Source: Thermaerobacillus caldiproteolyticus
GTDB taxonomy: Bacteria; Bacillota; Bacilli; Bacillales; Anoxybacillaceae
Direction of reading: 5' to 3'
DNA: 64,000 nucleotides
Assembly (NCBI RefSeq): GCF_013761245.1
Contig: NZ_JACDUT010000010.1
Location: 1-64,000, forward strand
The position numbers and the translations under genes are program-made. A model generated the notes under the pieces. That model worked only from the letters and a program-made list of their open reading frames with translations, was not told the DNA's origin and did no database searches. How positions within the stretch are numbered: position 1 is the first letter of the stretch; every line of letters starts with the position of its first letter. Positions 26,108-36,034 of this stretch are shown here, in pieces.

Positions 26108-27352
26108 TTATCTTTGATCTGAAATGGTCGCACCATTATTTGCTGCACTTAATGCAGTCAGGTCGTTGTATGGAGGTCCTGTAGTGGTTCCAGCTAGCAG
26201 AACGATATCAAACTCATTTATAGGGATCCCCCACGAATTACCACTAAATGTTGTGAATGCCCGATCCACTAAAAAACCACCTTTAGTGTTGTAAACGACA
26301 TTGTTATTTATCGCTCCTGTCGTATTCGGGTTAATATACATTCCTGTTCTCAGTGAATAAAAAGTATTATTTTCTAGTAATATATTAGAAACATTGTTCT
26401 GAGAAACAACTGCTCGATTGACAACCCATCCTGACATAGGGCCTGGCTGTGGTGGACCGTAGATTGTATTATTAATAATATTTACATTGGCTCCTCCCAC
26501 TTGAATAAACTCTACCGCATATGGAATATCACTAGTCATGGTTAAGCCGTCGATCGTCACATTGTTGGCTGATACCAATAAAGGAATCACATTTGCTTGT
26601 AACAGTAGCAGCGGGTCGGATTCACCTAATAAAGTAATACCTGATTTATTAACGTTAATCTGAGATGTTATTGGATAGGTGCCTTCTAATATATGCACTG
26701 TGCCTCCAACATTAACTGCAGCTATCCCTTGTTGAATGGTTCCAAATGGATTCGCTCTACTTCCATCTCCTCCTACTGAGCCTGCACGGACAAATATATT
26801 GTTAGGATCTACGATCTGGTCAATTGCATCATCGAGCGCCTCTTGTACACTAGCTACGGTAGGATATCCTGAAACAGGTCTATTAGCTAACACCGTTCCG
26901 GCTACCTGATCTTTTTGTGCCTCTGTAAGACTATTGTATGCTGTGAGATCTAGCCCCAGTTGCGGGTCTTCGATAGCAGCACGCATCTCAGCTATAGTTT
27001 GGGCCTCATTTACAGCATCTAAGCCGCTGTTGTTTCCGGATATTACGTAGTCTGTTAGTTCCTTTGTGATCGTAATAACATTGTTTGTATTGAGAAGGTT
27101 GTCAAGTTCACTTCCACTTACGGTTACAAATTGCATTTTGCTGTAGAGGTCTCCTTGGAAAATCGTAAAAAGTAAAATCCCGTTTAGGAAGCTGTTTTGA
27201 TCATTACCATAGGTAATGGTTTGTGTTTCTTCTGGATTTAAAGTAAATGAAACTGTCCCATCTTGATTGATTGGATCATTTCCTTCACGAATAAAGAGAG
27301 TGATCTGTAAAGTTGCTAGACTAGTGTTAATAAATGTTTTTGTACCTGCCAT
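26108..27352 (-). CDS. Right-handed parallel beta-helix protein, possibly surface or spore-associated
   Basis: The product is 414 residues from the ATG at 27352, which follows GAGGGGGG; a longer frame upstream adds an unlikely cysteine-rich leader. Residues 1-110 form a separate N-terminal domain (SLATLQITLFIREGND and similar). A linker with TIAEMRAAIEDPQLGLDL follows, and residues 215-390 are repeated NxxxIxxNxxY-type turns of a pectate-lyase-like beta helix (VTIDGLTM, NVNIINNTIYG, SNILLENNTFY, GAINNNVVYNT). There is no signal peptide and no catalytic motif, so cytosolic assembly onto a spore or cell surface is possible but not shown. It is monocistronic. Confidence 0.7.
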   Translation of the reverse strand: MAGTKTFINTSLATLQITLFIREGNDPINQDGTVSFTLNPEETQTITYGNDQNSFLNGILLFTIFQGDLYSKMQFVTVSGSELDNLLNTNNVITITKELTDYVISGNNSGLDAVNEAQTIAEMRAAIEDPQLGLDLTAYNSLTEAQKDQVAGTVLANRPVSGYPTVASVQEALDDAIDQIVDPNNIFVRAGSVGGDGSRANPFGTIQQGIAAVNVGGTVHILEGTYPITSQINVNKSGITLLGESDPLLLLQANVIPLLVSANNVTIDGLTMTSDIPYAVEFIQVGGANVNIINNTIYGPPQPGPMSGWVVNRAVVSQNNVSNILLENNTFYSLRTGMYINPNTTGAINNNVVYNTKGGFLVDRAFTTFSGNSWGIPINEFDIVLLAGTTTGPPYNDLTALSAANNGATISDQR

Positions 27353-27487
27353 CTTATTTCCCCCCTCTTTCTTGTCTAGTAGATGCAATATACTATTAAT
27401 AAGTTTGATGCATATACAAGACTTATTAGGAAAGAGTAGAATCTCTTTCTTATTACATAATATGTACAAGTCGACAAATCAGTGATA

Positions 27488-27517
27488 TAAAAAAGAGCCC
27501 TTTTTATAGAAGGGCTC
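27488..27517 (-). terminator. Minus-strand terminator-like hairpin
   Basis: On the minus strand GAGCCCTTC pairs with AAGGGCTC and TTTTTTAT follows. No minus-strand gene precedes it, so it may belong to lost sequence or end antisense transcripts. Confidence 0.5.
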
Positions 27518-28407
27518 CTATAGTTCTATTATGATTTTAGAAAAACAAATTTTGATTGGAATTTTTTCTTGAACATAAAAATCCCTCGTGGCCAAACTGA
27601 TAATGTAAGTGACTCGTTCTTACATGGGAGACAACCATGCCGCATAGTTGCGACACCATCAGAAGAATGAAAATATTATTTTTCAAGATAGTTGAATAAG
27701 AAAAAACAGTATTTTTCTACTAAAATCTTTTTTATATAGAAGTGATAACTAAGTGGAATGAAGAGGAAAATTTGAAAATTGCTTTAACAAAAACGAAAGT
27801 TTCAATGAGCTATAGCATTGATGAGGAGTCAGGACTGTATTTTAAAAACGTATACTTTGACATTAGCAATCATTATAAAAAATGATGATATCCATGAGCG
27901 GTTGGGAAAGGATTATCCAGAAGCTGTTCATCTCACTAAAAGAGTGGGGACAAATTAAGCATCACATAGCACAACATTCGTGAAATGAGATAAGAGTGAT
28001 TTACTCATGATTCATATATCAAGAACGTTCACTGCGATTAAGAACGAAAGATATTGTTTTGTTTGTATGAATATGTACCGGATTTCACAGTTTTAGTGTC
28101 AGATAAAAAAGAAAACCCATGTATGTTTATAAACCAAGTTCCAAACACAACTAGAAACATTTTAGTATGAATTAGATAACATAAGTAGAATTGTAAATTT
28201 TAAAAGATGAAATCTTTACAATTTATTCATTGAACTTATTATATAAGTTTTTTATTATATAATCAGTTACTAATATTCTTTTATTACAAGATAAGAGGGG
28301 AGAGAATCATGTATTTCTTATGTTCCGGTAATTCTATTTGTTATTATTTTTATTTAATTACATAATTATATTTTTATATGATGATTGACGGATAAGGGGG
28401 AGATAGA
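27518..28407. other. Long intergenic region upstream of the ars operon
   Basis: No gene can be named. From about 27742 a GTG-led frame of 48 codons (KWNEEENLKIALTKTK, then YSIDEESGLYFKNVYFD) is followed out of frame by HERLGKDYPEAVHLTKR, which looks like a broken small gene. Near 28238-28262 the motif TTATTATATAA occurs twice, forming an AT-rich inverted repeat about 150 bases before arsR. An operator there is possible. Confidence 0.35.
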
Positions 28408-28752
28408 ATGAAGCAAGTTGTTGCGAGTGTGGAAGAAGTCGTGACAGTCTTGAAATTATTGGGCGACAAAACAAGACTAACCATTATGGCACTATTAGAT
28501 AATAATGATTGTTGCGTGTGTGAGTTAGTTGAAGTTTTTCAGATAAGTCAGCCTGCCATTAGTCAACATCTTCGCAAGTTAAAAGATGCTGGTTTAGTAA
28601 AAGAAACGAGAAAAGCCCAATGGATCTTTTATTCTATGAACAAGGAACATGAAATGTATTCATTAATCAAAGATATTTTAGCTCATATTCCAGACCAGCA
28701 AGAAAAATTAGAGGAGCTTGAAAAAAAAGGAACAAAAATCTCGTGTGAGTAA
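28408..28752 (+). CDS. arsR: ArsR-family arsenite-responsive repressor
   Basis: The 114-residue winged-helix protein has the metalloid-binding motif CCVCELVE (about residues 33-40; compare ELCVCDL in ArsR) at the start of the recognition region and VFQISQPAISQHLRKLKDAGLV as the recognition helix. It represses the operon until As(III) binds the cysteines. AAGGGGGAG lies before the ATG. arsB follows 15 bases after and arsC after that, so it should regulate its own operon. Confidence 0.93.
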   Translation: MKQVVASVEEVVTVLKLLGDKTRLTIMALLDNNDCCVCELVEVFQISQPAISQHLRKLKDAGLVKETRKAQWIFYSMNKEHEMYSLIKDILAHIPDQQEKLEELEKKGTKISCE

Positions 28753-28767
28753 CGGAGAGGTGATAGT

Positions 28768-30063
28768 TTGCTTTCGGTCATACTGGCAGCATTGATTTTC
28801 CTCGTGACTTTAGTGTTTGTCATTTGGCAGCCAAAAAACTTATCCATTGGTTGGTCTGCATGTGGAGGGGCACTCCTTGCTTTATTAGTAGGTGTAGTTG
28901 ATTTTAAAGATGTTCTCGATGTGACAGGCATCGTCTGGAATGCGACCCTTGCTTTTATTGCGATTATTATTATTTCATTAATTTTAGATGAAATTGGCTT
29001 TTTCGAATGGGCAGCATTACATATGGCGAAAGTGGCGAATGGGAACGGAGTGAAGATGTTCATCTTTGTTTCCGTTCTAGGAGCCTTAGTATCCGCATTT
29101 TTTGCCAATGACGGGGCAGCTCTAATTCTGACACCGATTGTTCTTGCGATGGTGCGAGCCTTACAGTTTGATGAAAAGAAAGTGTTACCTTTTATCTTGG
29201 CGAGTGGTTTTATTGCTGATACGACTTCGTTGCCGTTAGTGGTTAGTAACTTAGTGAATATTGTATCCTCCGATTATTTTGACATTGGGTTTGTTGAGTA
29301 TGCATCACGTATGATTATTCCTAACTTTTTCTCATTAGGAGCTAGCATTTTAGTATTATATCTGTATTTTAAAAAAGATATACCGAAACAATATGATTTA
29401 TCACATTTAAAGAAACCAAATGAAGCGATTAAAGACCATAAATTGTTTAAGCTTTCTTGGGTTGTACTAAGCATTTTATTGATTGGTTATTTTGTCAGTG
29501 AATTTACAAAGTTTCCTGTGTCTCTCATTGCAGGAGTTGTAGCGCTGTCTTTCTTATTCATCGGAAGAAGAAGCCCGGCTGTTCATGTTAAACGTATATT
29601 AAAAGGTGCACCGTGGGCGATAGTGTTTTTCTCTATTGGTATGTATGTGGTTGTCTATGGTTTAAGAAATGTAGGATTGACCAATGTATTAGCCGATGTG
29701 ATTCAAGCAGCCGCCAATCAAGGATTATTCATTGGAACGATTTCCATGGGCTTCATTGCGGCGGTTCTTTCATCGATTATGAATAACATGCCAACGGTGA
29801 TGATTGATGCTTTAGCGATTGCTGATACAAACACAACCGGTATTATTCGTGAAGGATTGATTTACGCTAATGTGATTGGTTCCAATTTAGGACCTAAGAT
29901 TACCCCAATCGGTTCTTTAGCAACTCTCCTTTGGTTACATGTATTATCAACAAAAGGAGTCAGGATTACATGGGGAACCTACTTTAAAAACGGGATTATT
30001 TTAACCATTCCAACCTTATTCATTACACTTGTTGGACTTTATATATGGTTACTCATTATCTAA
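28768..30063 (+). CDS. arsB: ArsB arsenite efflux transporter
   Basis: The 431-residue protein of about 12 membrane segments matches the ArsB family: [26 protein letters not shown] (seen in pieces near residue 58), [18 protein letters not shown] near residue 110, and [17 protein letters not shown] near residue 335, then [20 protein letters not shown]. It pumps As(III)/Sb(III) out using the membrane potential. The TTG start at 28768 follows GGAGAGGTG. It lies 15 bases after arsR and 18 before arsC. No ArsA ATPase is present, as usual in Bacillus operons. Confidence 0.95.
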   Translation: MLSVILAALIFLVTLVFVIWQPKNLSIGWSACGGALLALLVGVVDFKDVLDVTGIVWNATLAFIAIIIISLILDEIGFFEWAALHMAKVANGNGVKMFIFVSVLGALVSAFFANDGAALILTPIVLAMVRALQFDEKKVLPFILASGFIADTTSLPLVVSNLVNIVSSDYFDIGFVEYASRMIIPNFFSLGASILVLYLYFKKDIPKQYDLSHLKKPNEAIKDHKLFKLSWVVLSILLIGYFVSEFTKFPVSLIAGVVALSFLFIGRRSPAVHVKRILKGAPWAIVFFSIGMYVVVYGLRNVGLTNVLADVIQAAANQGLFIGTISMGFIAAVLSSIMNNMPTVMIDALAIADTNTTGIIREGLIYANVIGSNLGPKITPIGSLATLLWLHVLSTKGVRITWGTYFKNGIILTIPTLFITLVGLYIWLLII

Positions 30064-30081
30064 GAAAAGGAGTAGATACAC

Positions 30082-30501
30082 ATGAAAAAGAAAATCATTT
30101 ACTTCTTATGCACTGGGAACTCTTGCCGCAGTCAAATGGCAGAAGGATGGGCCAAAAAATATCTTGGCGATGAGTGGGAAGTTTATAGCGCTGGCATCGA
30201 AGCTCATGGATTAAATCCGAACGCGGTAAAAGTCATGAAAGAAGTAGGGATTGATATTTCGAACCAGACATCGGATGTCATTGATCCGAAAATTTTAAAT
30301 AAAGCAGATCTCGTTGTGACATTATGTGGCCATGCGGCGGACCATTGTCCAGTAACCCCGCCAAATGTGAAACGCGTCCATTGGGGATTTGATGATCCGG
30401 CAAAGGCGGAAGGAACGGAAGAAGAAAAATGGGCTGTATTTCAGCGTGTTCGCGATGAGATTGGTGAAAGAATTAAACGTTTTGCTGAGACTGGTGAATA
30501 A
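30082..30501 (+). CDS. arsC: Thioredoxin-coupled arsenate reductase
   Basis: The 139-residue low-molecular-weight phosphatase-fold protein has the P-loop [13 protein letters not shown] (residues 10-22; Cys10 and Arg16 are catalytic) and the redox cysteines in [14 protein letters not shown] near residues 82-89. That Cys10/82/89 triad is the pI258/Bacillus ArsC type, which reduces As(V) to As(III) for ArsB. AAAAGGAG precedes the ATG. It is the last gene of arsRBC, with a terminator after it. Confidence 0.95.
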   Translation: MKKKIIYFLCTGNSCRSQMAEGWAKKYLGDEWEVYSAGIEAHGLNPNAVKVMKEVGIDISNQTSDVIDPKILNKADLVVTLCGHAADHCPVTPPNVKRVHWGFDDPAKAEGTEEEKWAVFQRVRDEIGERIKRFAETGE

Positions 30502-30549
30502 CTCACTTCATGTGAATGATTTATAAACCATCATATCATTTATAGTTAA

Positions 30550-30583
30550 AAGCCGGTGAAAACTTTCGCCGGCTTGCCGTTTA
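30550..30583 (+). terminator. Terminator of the ars operon
   Basis: AAGCCGGTGAAA pairs with TTTCGCCGGCTT around a 3-base loop; a T-containing tail follows. Confidence 0.75.
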
Positions 30584-31424
30584 TCTTGTACAGTATGAAT
30601 AAGATTGGCTAACGGAATAAATGGAACCTAAAAATCGTCGAAAAAAAAGGAAGTTTTTTCTTATGTTATTTATTTGCAAAATGAAATAATTTGGTATGAT
30701 GCCATTAAGAGATGAAAAAAATTCTGTTCACGTTGATTACTTACTATGTCATTTACTATACGTTTCTTATTCAAAGAGAACGGCATTTGGAAACTAAGGA
30801 GCAAGGAAGTGGAGGAAGATGACTCCCTTTTTCAAATAATCTGTTCCAACGAAGCTAGGAGCTTATCCGCAGCAAAACGGATTAGCGTAGGAACGGACTA
30901 CGGGAAGTTACAAGTTCTACAGGACGAAGACAAAAAACAAGCCGGCCCCCTGTACACTAAGGGGAGCCGGTTATTTTGTGTTCAAAATGTGTCTAAACGT
31001 ACAATTTGCTCGAATTGGTATGGTGACTCGATTTGTTACTCCATCGGATTTTATTCCTAAACTTTGAGTTTTCGGACGCTATAAAAAAGAAATAAGGGAT
31101 AGGTAATTTATCGATCCCTGTGTCGTGTTTTGCGACATAAGGTGATGGAGATGAGCGAAATATTACTCCGGTCACTTATGGCTCGAATGAGGTAACGAGA
31201 GGGTGTTTCAGAAAATTACTGTTCCAGCAGGTTAAATAAACCAGATTATCGGCAGTTCTATATGAAAAAGCCGACTGATGAACACCATCTCTTCTTTACA
31301 ACATACCTTGGAGTATCCAAAGTAATTGTACCATTATTAGTCACAACCTATAGATCAATAGCCCACTCTTACAATCTTGGCATGATATCCTGACAATTAG
31401 AGAGTAGTTGCTTTCTGGCTTGAA
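30584..31424. other. Intergenic region with small overlapping frames and a terminator
   Basis: Two overlapping plus frames look partly protein-like. One, from 30712, reads MKKILFTLITYYVIYYTF. The other, from 30746, contains NEARSLSAAKRISVGTDYGK. Neither has a good ribosome binding site and the second runs through a GC-rich hairpin at 30940-30985 that should end transcription. A small gene broken by a frameshift is likely, but I cannot name it. The rest, to 31424, shows nothing. Confidence 0.35.
30940..30985 (+). terminator. GC-rich terminator of an unidentified small unit
   Basis: AGCCGGCCCCCT pairs with AGGGGAGCCGGTT around GTACACTA, followed by ATTTTGT. Confidence 0.65.
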
Positions 31425-33044
31425 TCAGCCACCATAACCACGTCTCTGTTTCTCATCTCTCATCTCTTCATTTACTTTATTAGCTTCTTGTAGGTATTCT
31501 GTTTCAAATCCGCTTTTTACGGCCCAAGCATAGAACCCAAGGGATAAGCATGCAATAATAATCATATCCCAACCATATGGGATAATGTTTATGCCCCCGA
31601 ACTTTTCACTTCCCAGATAGGAGATACACATCATAGATAACAAGTACATAACCATCCAAATCCCTGCTAAGAAGTTCTTTCGAAATCCCTTCCATTTTAT
31701 TTTTGCTTGATAATAGAAATAAATAGGAAGCCCGATCATAATAATGAGCAACACCTGTCCTGTAAGCGGCCAACGTGCCCAATACAGAGTTAAAGAAGCA
31801 AAGATAAATCCGCATGGTGCAATAATACGCAGTCCCTTGAGACGAAGAGGGCGGTACAGATGCTTTCCTGTTCGTCTTAATGTCATTACGGTAACAGGCC
31901 CCGTAATATAAGATATTAGGGTAGCAACGGAAATTACCTCTGCCAATACGCCCCAACCTTTAAACAAAAACAAAAAAATAAAACATACAGCCAAATTAAA
32001 AAACATAGCTGGACGTGGAACCCCGTAAATAGGATGTAGTTTACCTAAAACACCCGGCAAATATCCATTCTTTTGCATTCCATATATCATCCGGGCGGTT
32101 GTAGCAGTATAGGTTATTCCTGTACCGGAAGGAGAAACAAAAGCATCAAGGTATAATAAGATCACTAGCCAATTTATATTCAAAGCAATTGCTAAGTCGG
32201 CAAATGGAGAATTAAAGTTTAAATGATGCCAACCGTGTACAAGCATGGAAGGATCGACAGAACCGATAAAGGCAATCTGTAACAGGACGTATATAACCGT
32301 TGCAATCAGAACAGAACCCACTACTGCAATAGGAATGGATCGGCCTGGTTTTTTAGCTTCTCCTGCCATATTAATTGGACTTTGAAATCCATTAAACGCG
32401 AACACAATGCCGGACGTAGCCACTGCTGTCAACACACTTGACCATCCATAAGGCGCCATACTGTGCCCGTAGGTAAAGTTTTCCCCGTGAAAGCCAACGA
32501 ACAAGAGTGCACCAATTGTCGCGCCGGGGATGATAATTTTAAATATTGTTATAAGTGAGTTTGCTTTTGCAAACAAACTTACGGTCCAGTAATTGAGGAA
32601 AAAGTAAATAAGAATTAACACAGAGGCAATACCAAGACCTTTTGGCGTAAGCATTCCGTTTTCTACTAAATCATGTGTCCACTTCGCCCAATCCCATGGC
32701 CACGAGCTCATATATTGCACAGAAGCGATTGCCTCCACCGGAATAACGGAAACAATAGCAATCCAGTTTGCCCAAGCAGCAACAAATCCTGCAAAAGATC
32801 CATGAGAATATTGTGTATACTTTACCATTCCCCCGGCTTCGGGAAACATGGTACCCAATTCACTATAAGAAAGAGCGATGCATAGGATAACAACCATCCC
32901 AATAATCCAAGAAAAAATAGCGGCTGGACCGGCGATTTGGGAGGCCTTCCAAGCACCAAATAACCAACCGGATCCTATGATGGATCCAAGACCCGTCATA
33001 GTAAGCGCGAAAGTTCCCATCTTTCGATGCATAGTATTCATCAT
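31425..33044 (-). CDS. APC-superfamily amino acid permease
   Basis: The 539-residue protein has about 12-14 membrane segments and the APC signature GLGSIIGSGWLFGAWKAS (residues 18-35), PEAGGMVKYTQYSHG near residue 69, and FAFNGFQSPINMAGEAKKPGR near residue 215 (TM6 region). The length and the hydrophilic C-terminal tail (EMRDEKQRRGYGG) resemble permeases such as E. coli YbeC/YjeM rather than the shorter CAT type at 7682. The ATG at 33044 follows AAGGGG; a second ATG comes directly after. The substrate is unknown. It is transcribed alone, toward the ars operon. Confidence 0.82.
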   Translation of the reverse strand: MMNTMHRKMGTFALTMTGLGSIIGSGWLFGAWKASQIAGPAAIFSWIIGMVVILCIALSYSELGTMFPEAGGMVKYTQYSHGSFAGFVAAWANWIAIVSVIPVEAIASVQYMSSWPWDWAKWTHDLVENGMLTPKGLGIASVLILIYFFLNYWTVSLFAKANSLITIFKIIIPGATIGALLFVGFHGENFTYGHSMAPYGWSSVLTAVATSGIVFAFNGFQSPINMAGEAKKPGRSIPIAVVGSVLIATVIYVLLQIAFIGSVDPSMLVHGWHHLNFNSPFADLAIALNINWLVILLYLDAFVSPSGTGITYTATTARMIYGMQKNGYLPGVLGKLHPIYGVPRPAMFFNLAVCFIFLFLFKGWGVLAEVISVATLISYITGPVTVMTLRRTGKHLYRPLRLKGLRIIAPCGFIFASLTLYWARWPLTGQVLLIIMIGLPIYFYYQAKIKWKGFRKNFLAGIWMVMYLLSMMCISYLGSEKFGGINIIPYGWDMIIIACLSLGFYAWAVKSGFETEYLQEANKVNEEMRDEKQRRGYGG

Positions 33045-33364
33045 TTTACCCCTTTCATAAGTATTGTAATAACTTAGAGAGACAAAAGGTAGATTCCATA
33101 GACCAATTTCAGAGGGGGATAAGCCAATGCATTTATTTTAATAAATATATCAAATAATTTCAAAAGGTTATAAAATACAAAAAGCACTGGTCAATCAGTG
33201 GCTTTTACAAGACGAAGCGACAAGTTAGCGACAAGTTAACGAATTGCGACAATTCGCTTACTACGCTAACCAAAGAAAATTGCCTAGGTTCAGCTATTCT
33301 TTCTGTTTAACGTGTCCATGTTCTTGACATACTCTCATTCCTTCGAAAATTATTGTCCCTACAT
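33045..33364. other. Intergenic, no gene seen
   Basis: A short tandem motif (GCGACAAGTTA repeated at about 33219-33239, with GCGACAATTCGC nearby) is the only structure. I see no coding signal. Confidence 0.35.
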
Positions 33365-33792
33365 CGAGAGGAGATTTATTATGGGGAGTCTGGCAAGGAT
33401 TTAGAGAAATAAAAAAAGTTATGAAAAGTATTCCTCTTCCTCAAATGATCGCAGTTGAACCTTTTCCTAGGTTAACGGCAGTTTTAAAAGGAGAAGATTA
33501 CACAAATTCCTTTCACGGTCAAACAGTTCTGAAATCTATCGCCGGCTCTACCGTTACGTATCAGGCAGTGGCGGCGATAAAAGAGTCTAGAGGAAAGGCT
33601 GTGATTGTATCCAGTAAAGAAGCATTTATCGCACAACAACATTTAATGAAGAAAGGGATCTTTTTGGAACCCTCTTCGGCTTCCGTGGTTAGTGCATATG
33701 AAAAATTAAAGCAATACGGAATGATTCGAGAAAAAGATGTGATTGTCACAATAGGAACATCTCTGGATTTGTCGAAATTTAACTATTCTTAA
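33365..33792 (+). pseudogene. C-terminal relic of a threonine-synthase-like PLP enzyme
   Basis: The frame starts abruptly near 33370 with LLWGVWQGFREIKKVM and reads on through LPQMIAVEPFPRL, GSTVTYQAVAAIKES and IFLEPSSASVVSAYEKL to a stop. This is the C-terminal third of fold-type II PLP enzymes of the threonine synthase group. The PLP-binding Lys and the N-terminal two thirds are missing, and the 124-codon piece from the ATG at 33421 has no ribosome binding site. It is a truncated relic. Confidence 0.7.
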
Positions 33793-33870
33793 AAACTCAA
33801 AATCCGCAACTTCATTCTGTTCGGCTCTGCACGTTATTTTATGAATTTTAAAAAATAGGGGGGAGTTAAA

Positions 33871-35091
33871 CTGAATCGTTCTTTTTATGCTCTTCTTGTT
33901 AGTCAGACTTCAACAAATCTAAGCTTTGCGCTTTATATCATGGCTGTTGTCATGTATTTATATAATGAAACTGGTTCTACTACTTTGTCTACGACGGCCA
34001 CTTTGATTAGCATTGCCTCTCGGATGGTAAGTGGTATGTTTTTACCAGCCATATCTGACCGATTTAAATTGTCAACTTTGTTAATGCTGTCCCAATTAAC
34101 ACAATTGGTTTTCCTTTCAGGACTCATCATACTCATTCATCAGCGGCTATCGGTATTTATTTTGGTGTTGCTCTTTGTGTTTATGTCATTTATTTCTTTT
34201 TTTAACGGATTTTTCTCACCTATAAAAAGTTCAATCGTTAGAGCAATTGTATCTGAAAGGGATAGAGTAAGAGCAAACAGTTTCATATCAAGTGTTGACC
34301 AGACATTTTTGTTTGCTGGATGGACATTTGGTGGGTTATTATTGTCAATTTTAGGTAAGGCGGCAACGCTTGGTATCGCATTTTTCTTAATTTTATTATC
34401 AGTTGGTAGTTTGTGTATGGTAAAAGTAAGCGAAATATCGAATATTGAATCAAAAGAGGGATTGATCAGCCGTTTGACAGCTGGATGGAAGTACCTTTTT
34501 CAGCATCAAGGATTACGGATTATGATTGCCATGGACTTGATAGAAGCTTTTGTCGGAACGATTTGGATTGGAGCTGTTACTCTTACCTATGTCAAAGAAG
34601 CCTTAGGAAAAAGCGAAACATGGTGGGGCTATATCAACGGTGCCTATTATCTGGGAACAATTATAGGAGGACTTATGGTTTATCGTCTTTCCAAAATGAT
34701 GAGAGGACGTTTGGCTATATTTATGATATTTGGCTCTATGATGTTTGGTTTACTAACGTTTATCTATGGATTTGTATCAAATCCGTATCTCGCATTATTT
34801 TTGGTACTTTTAATGGGGCCTTCCTATCAAATCAGAGATCTTGCACAGGAAACCATGTATCAAAATAGTGCTAGTGAAAAAATTTTAACAAAAATTCTTT
34901 CAGCTAAAAATGCTCTCGTCCAACTCATGATTATTTTTTCAATCATTGGGATAGGAGTTCTGACAGACTTAATAGGAGTTCGTCTCGTTTACATATTGTC
35001 AGGATGCTTGTTGATGTTCTCGGCATTGTTTGGTTTTGTTCATTTATATGTTCGCAAAAAAGGATTATATTTGGAATCTGAAAGTGCTTAA
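33871..35091 (+). CDS. MFS exporter (DHA3/macrolide-efflux-like) with an apparent CTG start
   Basis: The reading frame is open from a CTG at 33871 that follows GGGGGGAG by 5 bases and begins NRSFYALLVSQTSTNLSFAL, the expected first membrane helix. The first ATG (33940) would remove that helix. I therefore call 406 residues. There are about 12 membrane segments with the MFS loop-2 region LPAISDRFKLSTLL near residue 50. The family resembles drug exporters of the MefA type, but the substrate is unknown. The start may be a true CTG or a mutated ATG/TTG, which would lower expression. No regulator lies next to it. Confidence 0.78.
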   Translation: MNRSFYALLVSQTSTNLSFALYIMAVVMYLYNETGSTTLSTTATLISIASRMVSGMFLPAISDRFKLSTLLMLSQLTQLVFLSGLIILIHQRLSVFILVLLFVFMSFISFFNGFFSPIKSSIVRAIVSERDRVRANSFISSVDQTFLFAGWTFGGLLLSILGKAATLGIAFFLILLSVGSLCMVKVSEISNIESKEGLISRLTAGWKYLFQHQGLRIMIAMDLIEAFVGTIWIGAVTLTYVKEALGKSETWWGYINGAYYLGTIIGGLMVYRLSKMMRGRLAIFMIFGSMMFGLLTFIYGFVSNPYLALFLVLLMGPSYQIRDLAQETMYQNSASEKILTKILSAKNALVQLMIIFSIIGIGVLTDLIGVRLVYILSGCLLMFSALFGFVHLYVRKKGLYLESESA

Positions 35092-35296
35092 ATATAAATA
35101 CCCGTGCTGTTTAGCAGGTATAGTATTTATGTCAAGAAAATGGACACGTTAAACGGAGAGAAAAACTCTTTCCATGGCACTTTGATGCATCTTGAATCCT
35201 GTTCACACTAAATTTGTTGTTGAAAATGTGTCGAATTTTTACTATCCTTGTGTCAGTAAATATTATGTTGATATTTTTTCGACAACAGATAAAAAC

Positions 35297-35314
35297 TTGA
35301 TATATATACATCAA
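35297..35314. promoter_or_regulatory. Palindrome directly upstream of the SatD-like gene
   Basis: TTGATATATATACATCAA has inverted TTGAT/ATCAA arms and lies 17 bases before the start codon, overlapping where transcription or translation would start. SatD proteins have a C-terminal HTH, so autoregulation is a reasonable guess. Confidence 0.35.
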
Positions 35315-35330
35315 CAAAAAGAGGGGTATT

Positions 35331-36032
35331 ATGAAACCAACACCAGCAATCTGTTTTGCAGCAGATGTCAAACAGTCCAAACGGATGAAGAAAGACCATT
35401 TAATTTACGCACTGGAAGAATGCCAACAGACAATCAACAAACAATTTGAGCATGACCTGCTTGTTCCGTTTGCTATTCGGAATGGCGATGAACTCATTGG
35501 CGTCATGAAAAACTTTTCTAATGCCTATTCGCTAATCATCCATATTTTCCAACAGTCACAGCTCCATCGTTGTCCCTTTTATTTAGGCATTGGGATTGGC
35601 GAACTGGAAACGGATGAAATAAACGTTCATACGATGAATGGAAGCGCTGTGTTACATGCATTTGCCGCAAGGGACAAACAACTAAAGGAAAAAGGTGAGA
35701 AAGCGAAAATTTGGAATGATATTGAGACTGAAACAAGCTTTTATTTTTCAGCCGAACTTGTCCCCCATGAACCACTTAACGCATTATTAAATTTTATTGT
35801 AACAACAAAACGAAAATGGACGGATAAGCAAAAACAAGTTATCGAATTAATTGAAAAATTTCCCGAATGGACGTATGAAAAAATCGGAAAACATTTAGGA
35901 TACAAATCACCCATTTCCACCGTCAGTTATTTATTGAAACGTGCTGATTACCAAAAAGTAAAAGCGGTAGAGGATAGCTTTACCCAATTGCTATTGTTGT
36001 ATGAAAATCTTTTGAATCGTAGGGAGCGATAA
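35331..36032 (+). CDS. SatD-family protein with C-terminal HTH
   Basis: The 233-residue protein starts ICFAADVKQSKRM, the SatD-family opening; it continues with FAIRNGDELIGVM near residue 46 and YLGIGIGELET near residue 86. The last third is a winged HTH (WTDKQKQVIELIEKFPEWTY, then EKIGKHLGYKSPISTVSYLLKRA). The N-terminal part resembles nucleotide-cyclase-like folds by its GDxxxG spacing; that is inference. The next gene, two bases on, is a DUF3307 membrane protein, a known neighbour of SatD. AGAGGGG precedes the ATG. The biological role is unclear. Confidence 0.8.
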   Translation: MKPTPAICFAADVKQSKRMKKDHLIYALEECQQTINKQFEHDLLVPFAIRNGDELIGVMKNFSNAYSLIIHIFQQSQLHRCPFYLGIGIGELETDEINVHTMNGSAVLHAFAARDKQLKEKGEKAKIWNDIETETSFYFSAELVPHEPLNALLNFIVTTKRKWTDKQKQVIELIEKFPEWTYEKIGKHLGYKSPISTVSYLLKRADYQKVKAVEDSFTQLLLLYENLLNRRER

Positions 36033-36034
36033 AT

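Noticed and set aside
30712-31060. T-box or other riboswitch upstream of the 31 kb region
   Set aside because: No T-box core sequence or regulated downstream gene; the only firm structure is a terminator hairpin.
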